Shown here in pieces: positions 29,579 through 40,244 of a stretch of 64,000 nt of DNA. Source of the DNA: Acetobacterium sp965140355 (GTDB lineage Bacteria; Bacillota; Clostridia; Eubacteriales; Eubacteriaceae); NCBI GenBank assembly GCA_965140355.1, contig OZ223193.1, positions 248,001 through 312,000 on the forward strand, read 5' to 3'. A program made the position numbers and the translations under genes. Under the pieces are notes generated by a model. It ran no database searches and was not told the DNA's origin. It saw only the letters and a program-made list of their open reading frames with translations. How positions within the stretch are numbered: position 1 is the stretch's first letter; every line of letters begins with the position of its first letter.

Positions 29579-29628
29579 TATTTGATGTTACGTTTTCGTA
29601 TTAAGAAATTGTATTTCAAAAATTTTTT

Positions 29629-29656
29629 TATACACTATGCTGTTTTCAATGATCGA
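29629..29656 (-). repeat. 23S processing stalk, 5' arm
   Basis: Partner of 26681-26708; located in the 16S-23S spacer about 50 nt before the 23S 5' end. The 210-nt spacer contains no tRNA. Confidence 0.7.
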
Positions 29657-29752
29657 CTGGAACTTTCTACCACTGTTTCGGTATTTGTCCCGTTAAAAAA
29701 TGCATCCTAAGATGCCTGTTTTAACTGTTTTTGTATAACCAGATGGTCATAC

Positions 29753-29770
29753 AAAAGAAAATAGTACCAT
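29753..29770 (-). repeat. 16S processing stalk, 3' arm
   Basis: Minus-strand ATGGTACTATTTTCTTTT, complementary with one mismatch to 31470-31487 in the 16S leader. Confidence 0.7.
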
Positions 29771-29786
29771 GACTTCCTGTATTCCC

Positions 29787-31314
<1,528 letters not shown>

Positions 31315-31469
31315 AGTTTGTATTTAAAGCCGTTTGGCTTTTAAATGCTGTCTCATTTGAATAACTGTAATTTATCCTCTACCGAGTTAATGTTTTTAAG
31401 AGTGCATCTCTCTGTTTCTATTTTAGCCGCCTTCATCCTTGCGGATGTTTTGGCTGTTTTACAGGTTTT

Positions 31470-31487
31470 ATGGTACTATTCTCTTTT
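31470..31487 (-). repeat. 16S processing stalk, 5' arm
   Basis: Minus-strand AAAAGAGAATAGTACCAT in the leader, 156 nt before the 16S start, pairs with 29753-29770 (17 of 18). Confidence 0.7.
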
Positions 31488-31642
31488 CTATGACCGCCGC
31501 TCTGCAATCGTTTCCCGACCGAAGAAGCTTTTCTATTGTATCGTTGTTTCTTCATGTTGTCAAGCTGTTTTTTGAAATTCTTTTAAGTTCATTTCAGTGA
31601 TTCAGCTGTGTGACCGTCGCCCCTGTTCGAGACAATTTTATT

Positions 31643-31671
31643 ATTATACGCGCTTTCAGCCTTCCTGTCAA
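31643..31671 (-). promoter_or_regulatory. Consensus sigma-A promoter of the rRNA operon
   Basis: -35 TTGACA (31666-31671), 17-nt spacer, -10 TATAAT (31643-31648): a full consensus match. A/T-rich tracts directly upstream (AAAAAGATAAAAAAAGAG) fit an UP element. Predicted leader about 320 nt. Confidence 0.92.
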
Positions 31672-31727
31672 CTCTTTTTTTATCTTTTTATAAACTTTTA
31701 TGAACGATTTATATTAATGTCCTAGTG

Positions 31728-31980
31728 TACCACTTTTGATTATGGCCCAAAATCAAAATTTAGTTTATGATGTAACCTCAGAAAATAAGTATTAAATTTT
31801 ATTGGAAAGAGGCAAGACAATCAGAAAGGTCAGCTTGAAAATGAATGAAGAATTGAAATATCAAACGATAAAATTACTGGTGACGCGAATAAAGCCATTA
31901 CTAGTAATTCAGTAATAATGTTTCAACAACGTCTATCTATCTTAATATATTGCTTCGGTTTTTCTCATTCATAATGCCTA
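31728..31980 (+). pseudogene. Possible decayed insertion-sequence remnant
   Basis: After GAAAGG an ATG (31841) opens a 24-codon ORF starting MNEELKYQTIKLLV; a frame change keeps a plausible continuation DANKAITSNSVIMF. The start resembles N-termini of some ISNCY-type transposases, and TGTACCACTTTTGATTATGGCC at 31727 onward could be an IS end. Too short for certainty. Otherwise the 31.7-32.0 kb interval holds nothing recognisable. Confidence 0.3.
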
Positions 31981-32010
31981 AAAACTTTTAATTTTTAACA
32001 GATCTCCCAA

Positions 32011-34506
32011 CTAAACTTCTTTACTCTTATTCTCTATCCATTCTTGCACATTATTAACATATCCCCCCCAATTTTCATTTTTTGCCACAACTTCAACAAT
32101 ATCGTGATATATCCGATCGTCAATACCCATCCGTTTTCGAATCTCCCAAATCCAATCATGTTTATCCTTTACACATGTAATTTCTTTTGCACATAAAACA
32201 CATTCTTCTTCACTATCCATTGTCACAAGCATTGAATGTATGTATTCTTCGGGGGATTTATTCGCTGGTAAATCAAATTGTGTAATAATAGAAAGTGCTC
32301 TCTCTATCTTAGCGTCATGTTCTTGCTCCGTTCCAGACAAAACGCTTTGTAAACGTTCTTTTTTCTCATCATATGTAGTGTATTTATCCCCATCGATTAC
32401 TATTAGAATTTTATTAAGACTCTCTCTATCAAGAATTTTTCCAGCCGCTACTGTAAAAGCGTTTTCTATAGATCCAAATTGAATTATATTTATATGTCTT
32501 TGCATTTTTAGATCTTTTGAAATTTTCATAACAATAATTTCTGCAAATTTATCTTCTACATAAATCGAATAGGTTTTATTACTTTTACCATTTAACTTAT
32601 ATAATAAATCCGGTTTTATTGTGTTATATACAAGCATTTTATTTTCTTTTCGATCCAAATATTTTATATCCACAAATTCTTCAAGATCACGTATTTCTAA
32701 AGCATGTGTAGTAAAAATCACTTGCAAATTCTTTTTTTTAGCGATTTCTGATAATTTCTCTATCAATTTAACAAATGCATCTGCATGCAAAAGCAAATCA
32801 ATTTCATCAATGAGAATCATGGAATATTTATGAGCATTGTATGCTATCTGTAACAATTTTATGACCCGTTGCTCCCCAGCTCCCATACTTAACGCCGAAT
32901 ATGTAATATTTTCTTTTGTCGTATGCACACCTAAGTATGTCTTCTTATTCGTTTCATGGATCATCAATTTTTCATAATCTTTTCCTAAAATATAAGCTGC
33001 GTCTACTACTATTTTTTCTGCATGCTTTTCAGTTGCAAACTTAGATACATAGTTTATAAATGATGTGCTTTTCTCTCTTTCAATTTCCGGGATACAAGAA
33101 TAAATACCTATATAATAAACATCCCTTATAGGACGCTCTTTATATCTTACCCATCTATCTTTTTTTTCATACTTTTTTGTATATACCGTTCCTTCGTTCT
33201 CATCATAACTTACTACCGTAAATGAACTCCCATTCCAATTTGCATCTGGAGTTGGCGTGAAAAATTCACTGAATTTATAGCTTTCACCTTTTTCATACGG
33301 TGTATTTGTGCATGCCAATGCATGAAGAATGGTCGATTTTCCAACTCCGTTAACTCCCATTAATGCTATAAGATTCTTCTCAAATTTTAATTCTAAATTG
33401 TATATTCCTTTTAGTCTTTTTATATTAAGCTCTTTGATATAACATTTTGGAAAAATAATTTTTTGCAAATTCTTTTTTGTTTTCTTCGCACCATTATCCT
33501 TGTTACCAGTAAGCACATTTTTGGGGTTTGTATTTTCAACTTGAATATTACTAATTAATTCATTATTTGCAACATTAATGGCCTTTTCCTGTATATTACC
33601 CTCTGTAATATCACTGACCTTAGCTTCAATGAAACATGAAATTCTTTCTGCGATAGCTTTCACGACATACACATTAGAAGAAAATGCAATTTTATTATAC
33701 ATACGTCTTCTATTAGGACATTTATTATAATTAATTGCGGCAAGTCCTTTTAAATTTGCAAGTTCATTATGTGTGAATCTCCTAGGCCCTATAGAATCTA
33801 CCAAGTAATTTTCATGTCGTAAACCCATATTTATTTTGTTTGTTTCTTTTAATTCTTTTAATGTCTTTGTATACCACTGTTCTTTTTTCCAATTCTCCGT
33901 TGGAAGTTTTATTTCTCTATACCAACTATCTATATCGTCAATTTCTTCATATAACAATTCGTTGCTAACACTGGGATAAACAGACTCAGGAAATTCAAAT
34001 TCTCCAAAACCAGTATTCATTGTTCCCACAAAATAACCTTGCTTGCCGTCAACAGGTAATCCTGAAAAATCCATTTCATCAAATATTGCGTAGGAAATAT
34101 CATATCCAAGTGCAATATAATTCGACATATACTCTTCTAATTTATATCGTCTATTATTAAAAGAACTCACTGGCACTTCAAGCAAAAAAACATATGGTTT
34201 CTTTTTTGATATTATATCAAAAATAGCACTATTAACATCGCTTTTCGGCTCTCTCTTTTTTTTACTAATTAAACCTATCTGCTGTATATATTTTGCCATA
34301 ATTAAATCTACATCAGGTAAAGTACTTGGTTCTAATTCTAGCAAATTAGTATTCTGAATTTTTTCTGCCTTAATCGTTTTTTTTAGTATTTCACAATTTT
34401 CTTTATCACTATCAATTACTTCAACAATATTGAATCCGCTCATTAGAAAAGCATACGCTCTTCCGCCTAATCCCCCATTTAAATCTAATACTCTCTTTTC
34501 TATCAC
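32011..34506 (-). CDS. Pseudo-cytosine-methyltransferase / AAA ATPase / Toprim-like fusion
   Basis: 831 residues in three parts. Residues 1-300 follow the C5 cytosine methyltransferase plan: SAM motif DLNGGLGGRAYAFLMSGF (8-25), FLLEVPV (107-113) for motif VI, LGYDISYAIFDEMDF (133-147), VGT, and a C-terminal motif IX/X-like stretch with GPRRFTHNELANLKGL. The PCQ loop is replaced by KYI near 72-74, so no catalytic Cys. Residues 350-630 are an OLD/AAA15-type ATPase: Walker A GVNGVGKST (384-392), LSMGAGEQR (539-547), Walker B MILIDEID (563-570), H601. Residues 647-710 look like Toprim: E651 and D705-G-D707. GTG start. AT-rich compared with neighbours; likely acquired. Probable defence protein (inference); no described system is claimed. 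Confidence 0.72.
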   Translation of the reverse strand: MIEKRVLDLNGGLGGRAYAFLMSGFNIVEVIDSDKENCEILKKTIKAEKIQNTNLLELEPSTLPDVDLIMAKYIQQIGLISKKKREPKSDVNSAIFDIISKKKPYVFLLEVPVSSFNNRRYKLEEYMSNYIALGYDISYAIFDEMDFSGLPVDGKQGYFVGTMNTGFGEFEFPESVYPSVSNELLYEEIDDIDSWYREIKLPTENWKKEQWYTKTLKELKETNKINMGLRHENYLVDSIGPRRFTHNELANLKGLAAINYNKCPNRRRMYNKIAFSSNVYVVKAIAERISCFIEAKVSDITEGNIQEKAINVANNELISNIQVENTNPKNVLTGNKDNGAKKTKKNLQKIIFPKCYIKELNIKRLKGIYNLELKFEKNLIALMGVNGVGKSTILHALACTNTPYEKGESYKFSEFFTPTPDANWNGSSFTVVSYDENEGTVYTKKYEKKDRWVRYKERPIRDVYYIGIYSCIPEIEREKSTSFINYVSKFATEKHAEKIVVDAAYILGKDYEKLMIHETNKKTYLGVHTTKENITYSALSMGAGEQRVIKLLQIAYNAHKYSMILIDEIDLLLHADAFVKLIEKLSEIAKKKNLQVIFTTHALEIRDLEEFVDIKYLDRKENKMLVYNTIKPDLLYKLNGKSNKTYSIYVEDKFAEIIVMKISKDLKMQRHINIIQFGSIENAFTVAAGKILDRESLNKILIVIDGDKYTTYDEKKERLQSVLSGTEQEHDAKIERALSIITQFDLPANKSPEEYIHSMLVTMDSEEECVLCAKEITCVKDKHDWIWEIRKRMGIDDRIYHDIVEVVAKNENWGGYVNNVQEWIENKSKEV

Positions 34507-34611
34507 AATATCATACCCCTAATAATTTTTTATTATCTTCTGTAAAGTTGCATTAAATCTTCTTTTACAACTAGTCAAATGCAAATTCATATGTCGTAAA
34601 AATAAAATTTT

Positions 34612-35547
34612 CTACTTAATTTTATATAGCTCATCAAAACTGTTTAATTTATCTGTACATATCTCTTCAATATCTAAATGAAAACTTTTAATCTGCGGCT
34701 TAACAACTTTAAGCGTTATTTGATTATCAATAATATATTTGAACAACCTATTATATAATTCTATTTTCTCATTTGTTTTTTTTATTTCAAAATAATGTTC
34801 AACAAATTTATTACCTAATATAACGCTTTTTACTGGCATATTTATCAATTGAATTCTATCTAAATCAGAATCAAAATAATGGATTATTCCTCTCCATTCA
34901 GATTCATATTCCCAATCTCTAAATTTTGCAATAATTGATAATAATACTGCAAAGTTTATATTATCAACATCCCTACATAGTTCAGAAACTACAAAAGGAT
35001 CATCAACATATGTTACTGGATATAAACATGAAGCCAATTTATTATTCAAAGTGTGCGTTTCATACTCAAGACAAATTCCTTTATTATTATGAGCATAGTG
35101 ACTCCACATAGTGATACTCTTACAGCTTGTCGTTAAACATGTTATCCTAAAATCTTTAGTCAAATTATTCAAAAGATATTTATCCTTTTGCTTAGCAAAT
35201 TCAATCTGTTCTTTTTTCATATCATCAGTTATTATATTATCAAATCCACATTCTTTATAAAGTCTCATTGATTCATCTAATTCACTCAACATCTGAGAAA
35301 CACTATCAAAATGCATCGAAGAATCATATAAATCATTAAACAGCGTAGGTCTCGTCGCAGTCATCTCGCTATTACAAATATTATCAATGCTATACTTTGA
35401 AACTTCCATATATTTATATAATTTTTCAGGAACGGTTCCGTTTAATAATTTCTGATAGCATTGTTTAGGGATACTATTTTCATAATATGCAATTAATTCT
35501 TTTCTAGCTTTTCTACTATTAAGATAATCGTGAGTATACATAAACAT
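34612..35547 (-). CDS. DUF2971 family protein
   Basis: 311 residues with the DUF2971 landmarks: LYKYM (43-47), PTLFNDLYD (67-75), CLTTSCKSITMWSHYA (137-152), GICLEYE (157-163) and W212EYESEWRG. Molecular function is not established; such genes are common in accessory islands. It lies 105 nt upstream of the methyltransferase-like/ATPase fusion on the same strand with similar AT-rich composition, so the two may be one transcription unit. No signal peptide or TM. Confidence 0.78.
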   Translation of the reverse strand: MFMYTHDYLNSRKARKELIAYYENSIPKQCYQKLLNGTVPEKLYKYMEVSKYSIDNICNSEMTATRPTLFNDLYDSSMHFDSVSQMLSELDESMRLYKECGFDNIITDDMKKEQIEFAKQKDKYLLNNLTKDFRITCLTTSCKSITMWSHYAHNNKGICLEYETHTLNNKLASCLYPVTYVDDPFVVSELCRDVDNINFAVLLSIIAKFRDWEYESEWRGIIHYFDSDLDRIQLINMPVKSVILGNKFVEHYFEIKKTNEKIELYNRLFKYIIDNQITLKVVKPQIKSFHLDIEEICTDKLNSFDELYKIK

Positions 35548-35628
35548 AAATCCTCAATTCTCAAAACTTATTCATAAATATTATAACTCATAATTACTCA
35601 TACTTAAATAATAATAACTAACCTTAGT

Positions 35629-35859
35629 CTAAAATTCAAAAAAGTTATCTTGAATAATCAGGCAATAACAGCAAAAATCAAAATCACATTCACCTGTCAT
35701 ATAACCACCAATGGCAATGGGAATACAAGTGTTTAAATATAGCGAACATTCTCGGCAACAGGGGCAGTATTCGCCCACTTGCCTTCTCTGAAATTTACAC
35801 ATCCAACACAACCTTTCTTGATTTTGGGCAAAAAAATAAAGCCTTTCGGCTATCTCCAA
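35629..35859 (-). CDS. Cys-rich small protein, plasmid/ICE type
   Basis: 76 residues with about eleven Cys, including CWMCKF, CPCCRECS and CDFDFCCYC; probably zinc-binding. Not recognised. It overlaps the upstream 102-residue gene by 10 nt, as in packed accessory modules. Could also be the tail of a larger lost protein. Confidence 0.45.
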   Translation of the reverse strand: MEIAERLYFFAQNQERLCWMCKFQRRQVGEYCPCCRECSLYLNTCIPIAIGGYMTGECDFDFCCYCLIIQDNFFEF

Positions 35860-36158
35860 CTTTTATCAATAATTTCCCGTGCAAAGCAATTACCATAATA
35901 CAGCCATTGACCGTTACACTTAGCAAAGGTCAAGTAAATGGCTCTTAGTTTTCCGTCAATGTCATAAACATGGTCGTATGCTTCGCCTACTTGAAGATAT
36001 CCATGTGACATGGCTCTTGGCGGTAACATATCCATAAAGTTATTCACGATATTCTCTGACACAATATCCCCCAAATTTAGATAATCATAAATGCTTTCTT
36101 TTCCGGTACGGTCTGAAAATTCACACCAAACGTCTAATGTTTTGATTTCTGTACTCAT
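35850..36158 (-). CDS. Hypothetical protein, plasmid/ICE type
   Basis: 102 residues (MSTEIKTLDVWCEF..., VGEAYDHVYDIDGKLRAIYL, NGQWLYYGNCFAREII). It looks like a small accessory protein from integrative elements, but no family is recognised. GAAAGGAATT ribosome site. Coupled to the Cys-rich gene downstream. Confidence 0.5.
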   Translation of the reverse strand: MSTEIKTLDVWCEFSDRTGKESIYDYLNLGDIVSENIVNNFMDMLPPRAMSHGYLQVGEAYDHVYDIDGKLRAIYLTFAKCNGQWLYYGNCFAREIIDKSWR

Positions 36159-36406
36159 TTTTTTAATTCCTTTCTCAATTTACTTTGAACTGTTTGGATT
36201 GACTATTGACTTTCTGACTGCCGTATTTGGCTCTTTTCGTATCAAGGCTTATATTTAATTTGTGATAACGTTATAATCGCCATAATGCCTGACCAGGCCT
36301 TTTTCTTTTCATCAATGATTAGTTACTTCATTAAGAACTACTTTTAAATAATAGTTACTGGGTGGCTCTCAAAATTTGCATACAATTTTTCGCTATACTG
36401 GCGATT

Positions 36407-36712
36407 TTAGATTACCGATTGTTTTCTTTTTGCTCTAACGAGAGTTGATTTGCTGATTCCAGTCATTTCTTCAACTTGTTTATATGAATAGGATTCCAGC
36501 AGCTCCATTGCGTGATTGATTTTCTTATTGTTGAATTTCTTTGGTCTGCCCTCCTTAAAACCTGATTTCTGTTTGGCAATAGCTTTACCGCCCTGGGTGC
36601 GCTCAATAATCATGGCTCTTTCGAACTCGGCAAATGCTAACAGGTTTATTACAATCAACCTGCGCATCGGTGTATTTTCAATTAACCCCATGTTGAGGAT
36701 ATTAATTATCAC
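36407..36712 (-). pseudogene. Truncated serine recombinase (resolvase) C-terminal fragment
   Basis: The 101-residue frame contains LLAFAEFERAMIIERTQGGKAIAK, the end of a resolvase catalytic domain (E helix), then a basic hinge and a helix-turn-helix (SYKQVEEMTGISKSTLVRAK). The N-terminal catalytic half with the nucleophilic Ser is missing, and an in-frame stop lies just upstream of the GTG. So it is a remnant, marking past mobile-element activity beside lysS. Confidence 0.8.
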
Positions 36713-36759
36713 ACCGTTATTTTATATAACTACATTTTTTATTGGTTGTTGATACACGC

Positions 36760-36804
36760 AAATAAACCCCACCAGATAGATTATCTATCCGATGGGGTTT
36801 ATTT
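36760..36804. terminator. Strong terminator after lysS
   Basis: 12-bp outer stem AAATAAACCCCA / TGGGGTTTATTT with an inner GATAG/CTATC stem. Symmetric with A/T runs at both ends, so active on both strands; ends the serS-greA-lysS unit about 115 nt after lysS. Confidence 0.8.
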
Positions 36805-36919
36805 ATCATATTGCCTCTTCCATACGCATCAAATTAGCTTTAATCTTGCATCAATTGGCGTACGATTGGCGTATAGCGTAGGTTTTAACACCTCGCAAAG
36901 CCCTATTTATGGGATTCTA

Positions 36920-38386
36920 TTAGTCAATTGGTTTCATTGTTGGGAATAAAATAACATCTCGAATACTATGCTGATTGGTAAATAACATCACCAATCGATC
37001 AATTCCAATCCCCAAACCGCCAGTTGGTGGTAAACCAACTTCCAGGGCATTAATAAAGTCAGCATCAAATGGATGGGCTTCATCATCGCCGTCGGTTTTT
37101 TTCTGCACCTGAGACATAAATCGATCTTTTTGATCAATAGGATCATTCAGTTCCGAGAAGGCATTGGCACATTCTGCTCCGTTTATATACAATTCAAAAC
37201 GTTCTGTATAGCGTGGATCTTGAGGATCTTTTTTAGCTAATGGTGAAATTTCAACCGGGTGCATAGTGACAAACGTTGGTTGAATAAGCTTCTCTTCGAC
37301 AAATTCATCAAAGACTTCCGCCATAATTTCGCCAACACTGTTTTTAGCATCCACATCAACATGCAGTTCCTTCGCTGCTGCCCGGGCAACTTCCACATTG
37401 GTCATCGCATCAAAATCCACAAGCGTGTATTCTTTAACAAGATCTACCATTCGCGCTTTTTTAAATGGTGCTGCCAGACTGATTTCTTTATCGCCATAAA
37501 TAACGGTTTCGGATTGATTAACTTCTTTTGCCAGGAAGCTATAAAGCTCTTCGATCATTCTCATCAGATCATCATAGTTGGCATATGCTTCATATGATTC
37601 CAACAATGTAAATTCCGGGTTATGCGTTGCATCCATCCCTTCGTTTCGGAAGACTCGACTCATTTCATAAACTTTGTCAAAACCACCCACGATCAACCGT
37701 TTAAGCGGCAATTCCAAGGCAATTCTGCAATATAATGGGATGTCTAAGGCATTATGATGTGTAATAAAAGGACGGGCGTTCGCTCCCCCCGCTAAATTTG
37801 AAAGGACGGGCGTTTCAACTTCGATAAAATCGCGGGCATCATAAAATTCGCGTATTTTTCGCATGATCAACGAACGTTTTTTGAAAACATCTTTTACTTC
37901 CGGATTAACAATAAGATCAACATAACGCTGACGATAACGCAATTCCATATCTTTAAGTCCATGATATTTTTCCGGCAGAATCTGCAATGATTTGCTTAGC
38001 AATGTCAGGTCCGAAACTCTAACCGATATCTGGCCCATTTTTGTTTTAAAAACTGCGCCTTTAACCCCAATAATATCACCGATATCATAGGTCTTGATTT
38101 CATCATACATATCGGGCAGGTTATCTTTTTTCAAAAATAATTGAATGCGACCGGAAGAATCTTGGAGATCATAAAACGACACTTTCCCTTGACCTCTTTT
38201 GGACATGATCCGTCCCGCTATGCTTACTTCTTTTTCTTCATAATCATCATAAGCTTCTTCAATTTCTTTTGCTAAAGCACTAACCTTATAACTCGTTTGT
38301 TCGAAAGGATTTTTACCAGCTTCTTGTAAATTCTTCAGTTTATCTCTTCTTATCTCAAGAAGCTCATTTATATTTTCAGTCGTCAA
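36920..38386 (-). CDS. lysS: Lysyl-tRNA synthetase, class II
   Basis: Charges tRNA-Lys. N-terminal OB-fold (SIAGRIMSKRGQGKVSFYDLQD), class II motif 2 FRNEGMDATHNPEFTLLESY near 246, and motif 3 GLGIGIDRLVMLFT near the C-terminus. 488 residues, complete. 11 nt after greA; preceded by serS in the same direction. Confidence 0.97.
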   Translation of the reverse strand: MTTENINELLEIRRDKLKNLQEAGKNPFEQTSYKVSALAKEIEEAYDDYEEKEVSIAGRIMSKRGQGKVSFYDLQDSSGRIQLFLKKDNLPDMYDEIKTYDIGDIIGVKGAVFKTKMGQISVRVSDLTLLSKSLQILPEKYHGLKDMELRYRQRYVDLIVNPEVKDVFKKRSLIMRKIREFYDARDFIEVETPVLSNLAGGANARPFITHHNALDIPLYCRIALELPLKRLIVGGFDKVYEMSRVFRNEGMDATHNPEFTLLESYEAYANYDDLMRMIEELYSFLAKEVNQSETVIYGDKEISLAAPFKKARMVDLVKEYTLVDFDAMTNVEVARAAAKELHVDVDAKNSVGEIMAEVFDEFVEEKLIQPTFVTMHPVEISPLAKKDPQDPRYTERFELYINGAECANAFSELNDPIDQKDRFMSQVQKKTDGDDEAHPFDADFINALEVGLPPTGGLGIGIDRLVMLFTNQHSIRDVILFPTMKPID

Positions 38387-38397
38387 TTTTTATACCC

Positions 38398-38892
38398 CTA
38401 TCTACGAATTTCTAAAATTTGATAAATCGCTTCGCCATCAGGAATTTGGACTTTCACTGACTCGCCGACCTTTGCCCCGAGCAAAGCTGAACCAATCGGC
38501 GACTCATTGGAGATGCGATTGTTTTTCGGATCAGACTCCGCTGAACCAACAATTTTATACTCGGCAATCAAGTCCATTGCTGAATTTTTAATTTTTACCA
38601 CACTGCCGACCCCAACATCTTCGGTGTGAATATCAGCATCATCGATAACAACCGCAATCTTCATCTTGTGTTCAAGTTCAGATATCCGACCTTCCACAAA
38701 TCCCTGCTCATTTTTCGCTTCATCATATTCGGCATTTTCACTTAAATCGCCAAATTCTCTGGCTGTTTTGATACGATCTGCGACTTCATGACGCTTCACT
38801 GTTTTTAAATATTCCAGTTCCTTTTTTATTTTATCAAAACCATCCGCGGTGATAATTAATTCTTTTCCATTTACGCTCATTTTTTCCTCCAT
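38398..38892 (-). CDS. greA: Transcription elongation factor GreA
   Basis: Rescues backtracked RNA polymerase. N-terminal coiled-coil hairpin (DGFDKIKKELEYLKTVKRHEVADRIK ... GDLSENAEYDEAKNEQ with the acidic tip) and C-terminal FKBP-like domain ending SPIGSALLGAKVGESV. 164 residues. greA-lysS order is common in Firmicutes. Confidence 0.95.
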   Translation of the reverse strand: MEEKMSVNGKELIITADGFDKIKKELEYLKTVKRHEVADRIKTAREFGDLSENAEYDEAKNEQGFVEGRISELEHKMKIAVVIDDADIHTEDVGVGSVVKIKNSAMDLIAEYKIVGSAESDPKNNRISNESPIGSALLGAKVGESVKVQIPDGEAIYQILEIRR

Positions 38893-38972
38893 CTGACACG
38901 CTTCAACTCTAAAGTAATCGTGTAATTTTTTATTCTATAAATTATTATTCTATTTTAAGTTTTCTATGCTTA

Positions 38973-40244
38973 CTACTTACCAATCACTGTTTTGCCCCAC
39001 ATCGAATGCACCAGCTTTTCTGGAATCTTAACAGAACCATCAGCTTGCTGATAATTTTCTAAAATTGCGGCAAAGGTTCTTCCTACAGCCAATCCCGAAC
39101 CATTAAGGGTATGTAAGTAGCGCGGTTTTTTCGTTTCGGCATCTCTAAACCGGATATTAGCCCGCCGGGCCTGATAATCCTCAAAATTCGAACAGGAACT
39201 GATTTCAACATAACGATTGTAACTCGGCATCCAAACTTCAATATCATATGTTTTAGCCGAACTAAAACCAAGATCACCGGTACACAACTCGACTACGCGG
39301 TAAGGGATTTCTAAAAGTCGTAAAATCTGTTCGGCATTATCCGTTAAAGATTCCAATTCTTCGTAAGACCGATCTGGATGAACAAATTTAACCATCTCAA
39401 CCTTATCAAACTGATGATTACGGATCAACCCACGCGTATCTCTGCCGGCCGAACCTGCTTCTTGTCTAAAACATGGGGTGTACGCAGTAAAGTATTTAGG
39501 TAATTCCTCTTCGCCTAAAATCTCATCCCGGTAAATATTAGTTACTGGCACTTCCGCCGTTGGTACTAGAAAAAAGTCTTTACTTGGCAAATGAAATGCA
39601 TCTTCTTCAAACTTTGGCAATTGGCCAGTTCCTGTCATACTATCACGATTTACCATAAATGGTGGTGAGATTTCAGTATAATGGTGTTCTTGACAATGGA
39701 CTCGTAACATGAAATCAATCAGTGCGCGTTCAAGTCGGGCGCCCTCCCCTTTAAACATACTAAACCGGGCCCCGGTAATTTTGACAGCCCGCTCAAAATC
39801 AAGAATATCAAGATCAACCCCAATATCCCAATGCGCTTTAATGTCAAAATCAAAATTTCTAGGCTTTCCCCATTTTCTTATTTCAACATTATCCGAATCA
39901 TCTTTTCCGACTTTTACCTGTGGATTGGGTACATTCGGAAAATTCAACAGTTGAATTCTGATTTCATCATCAATTGTTTTAACTTCCACATCCAGATCTT
40001 TAATTTTATTTGAAAGTTCTTTCATCTCAGCAAAAATTTCAGAACAGTCTTTTTTTTCTTTTTTCAACTCCGGGATTTTTTTGGAAACAATATTCTGACG
40101 ACTTTTCATTTCCTCAACCTTGCCCAGCATTTCCCGACGTTTTTCATCCAAAGTTATCACTTCAGTTAAATCATATTGACCCCGTTTATCCAAACCGTTC
40201 TGGACTTCTTCTTTATTTTCCCTTATGCGCTTTATATCGAGCAT
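38973..40244 (-). CDS. serS: Seryl-tRNA synthetase
   Basis: Class II synthetase with a long N-terminal tRNA-binding coiled coil (residues about 25-100, Lys/Glu-rich), motif 2 CFRQEAGSAGRDTRGLIRNHQF and motif 3 LNGSGLAVGRTFAAILENYQ. 423 residues, complete. No T-box leader is visible; only 36 nt separate it from the UPF0182 gene upstream. Confidence 0.97.
   Translation of the reverse strand: MLDIKRIRENKEEVQNGLDKRGQYDLTEVITLDEKRREMLGKVEEMKSRQNIVSKKIPELKKEKKDCSEIFAEMKELSNKIKDLDVEVKTIDDEIRIQLLNFPNVPNPQVKVGKDDSDNVEIRKWGKPRNFDFDIKAHWDIGVDLDILDFERAVKITGARFSMFKGEGARLERALIDFMLRVHCQEHHYTEISPPFMVNRDSMTGTGQLPKFEEDAFHLPSKDFFLVPTAEVPVTNIYRDEILGEEELPKYFTAYTPCFRQEAGSAGRDTRGLIRNHQFDKVEMVKFVHPDRSYEELESLTDNAEQILRLLEIPYRVVELCTGDLGFSSAKTYDIEVWMPSYNRYVEISSCSNFEDYQARRANIRFRDAETKKPRYLHTLNGSGLAVGRTFAAILENYQQADGSVKIPEKLVHSMWGKTVIGK

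Noticed and set aside
36281..36306. GCCT-GACC-AGGC followed by TTTTTC as terminator
   Set aside because: Only a four-pair stem and no gene ends nearby on the plus strand.
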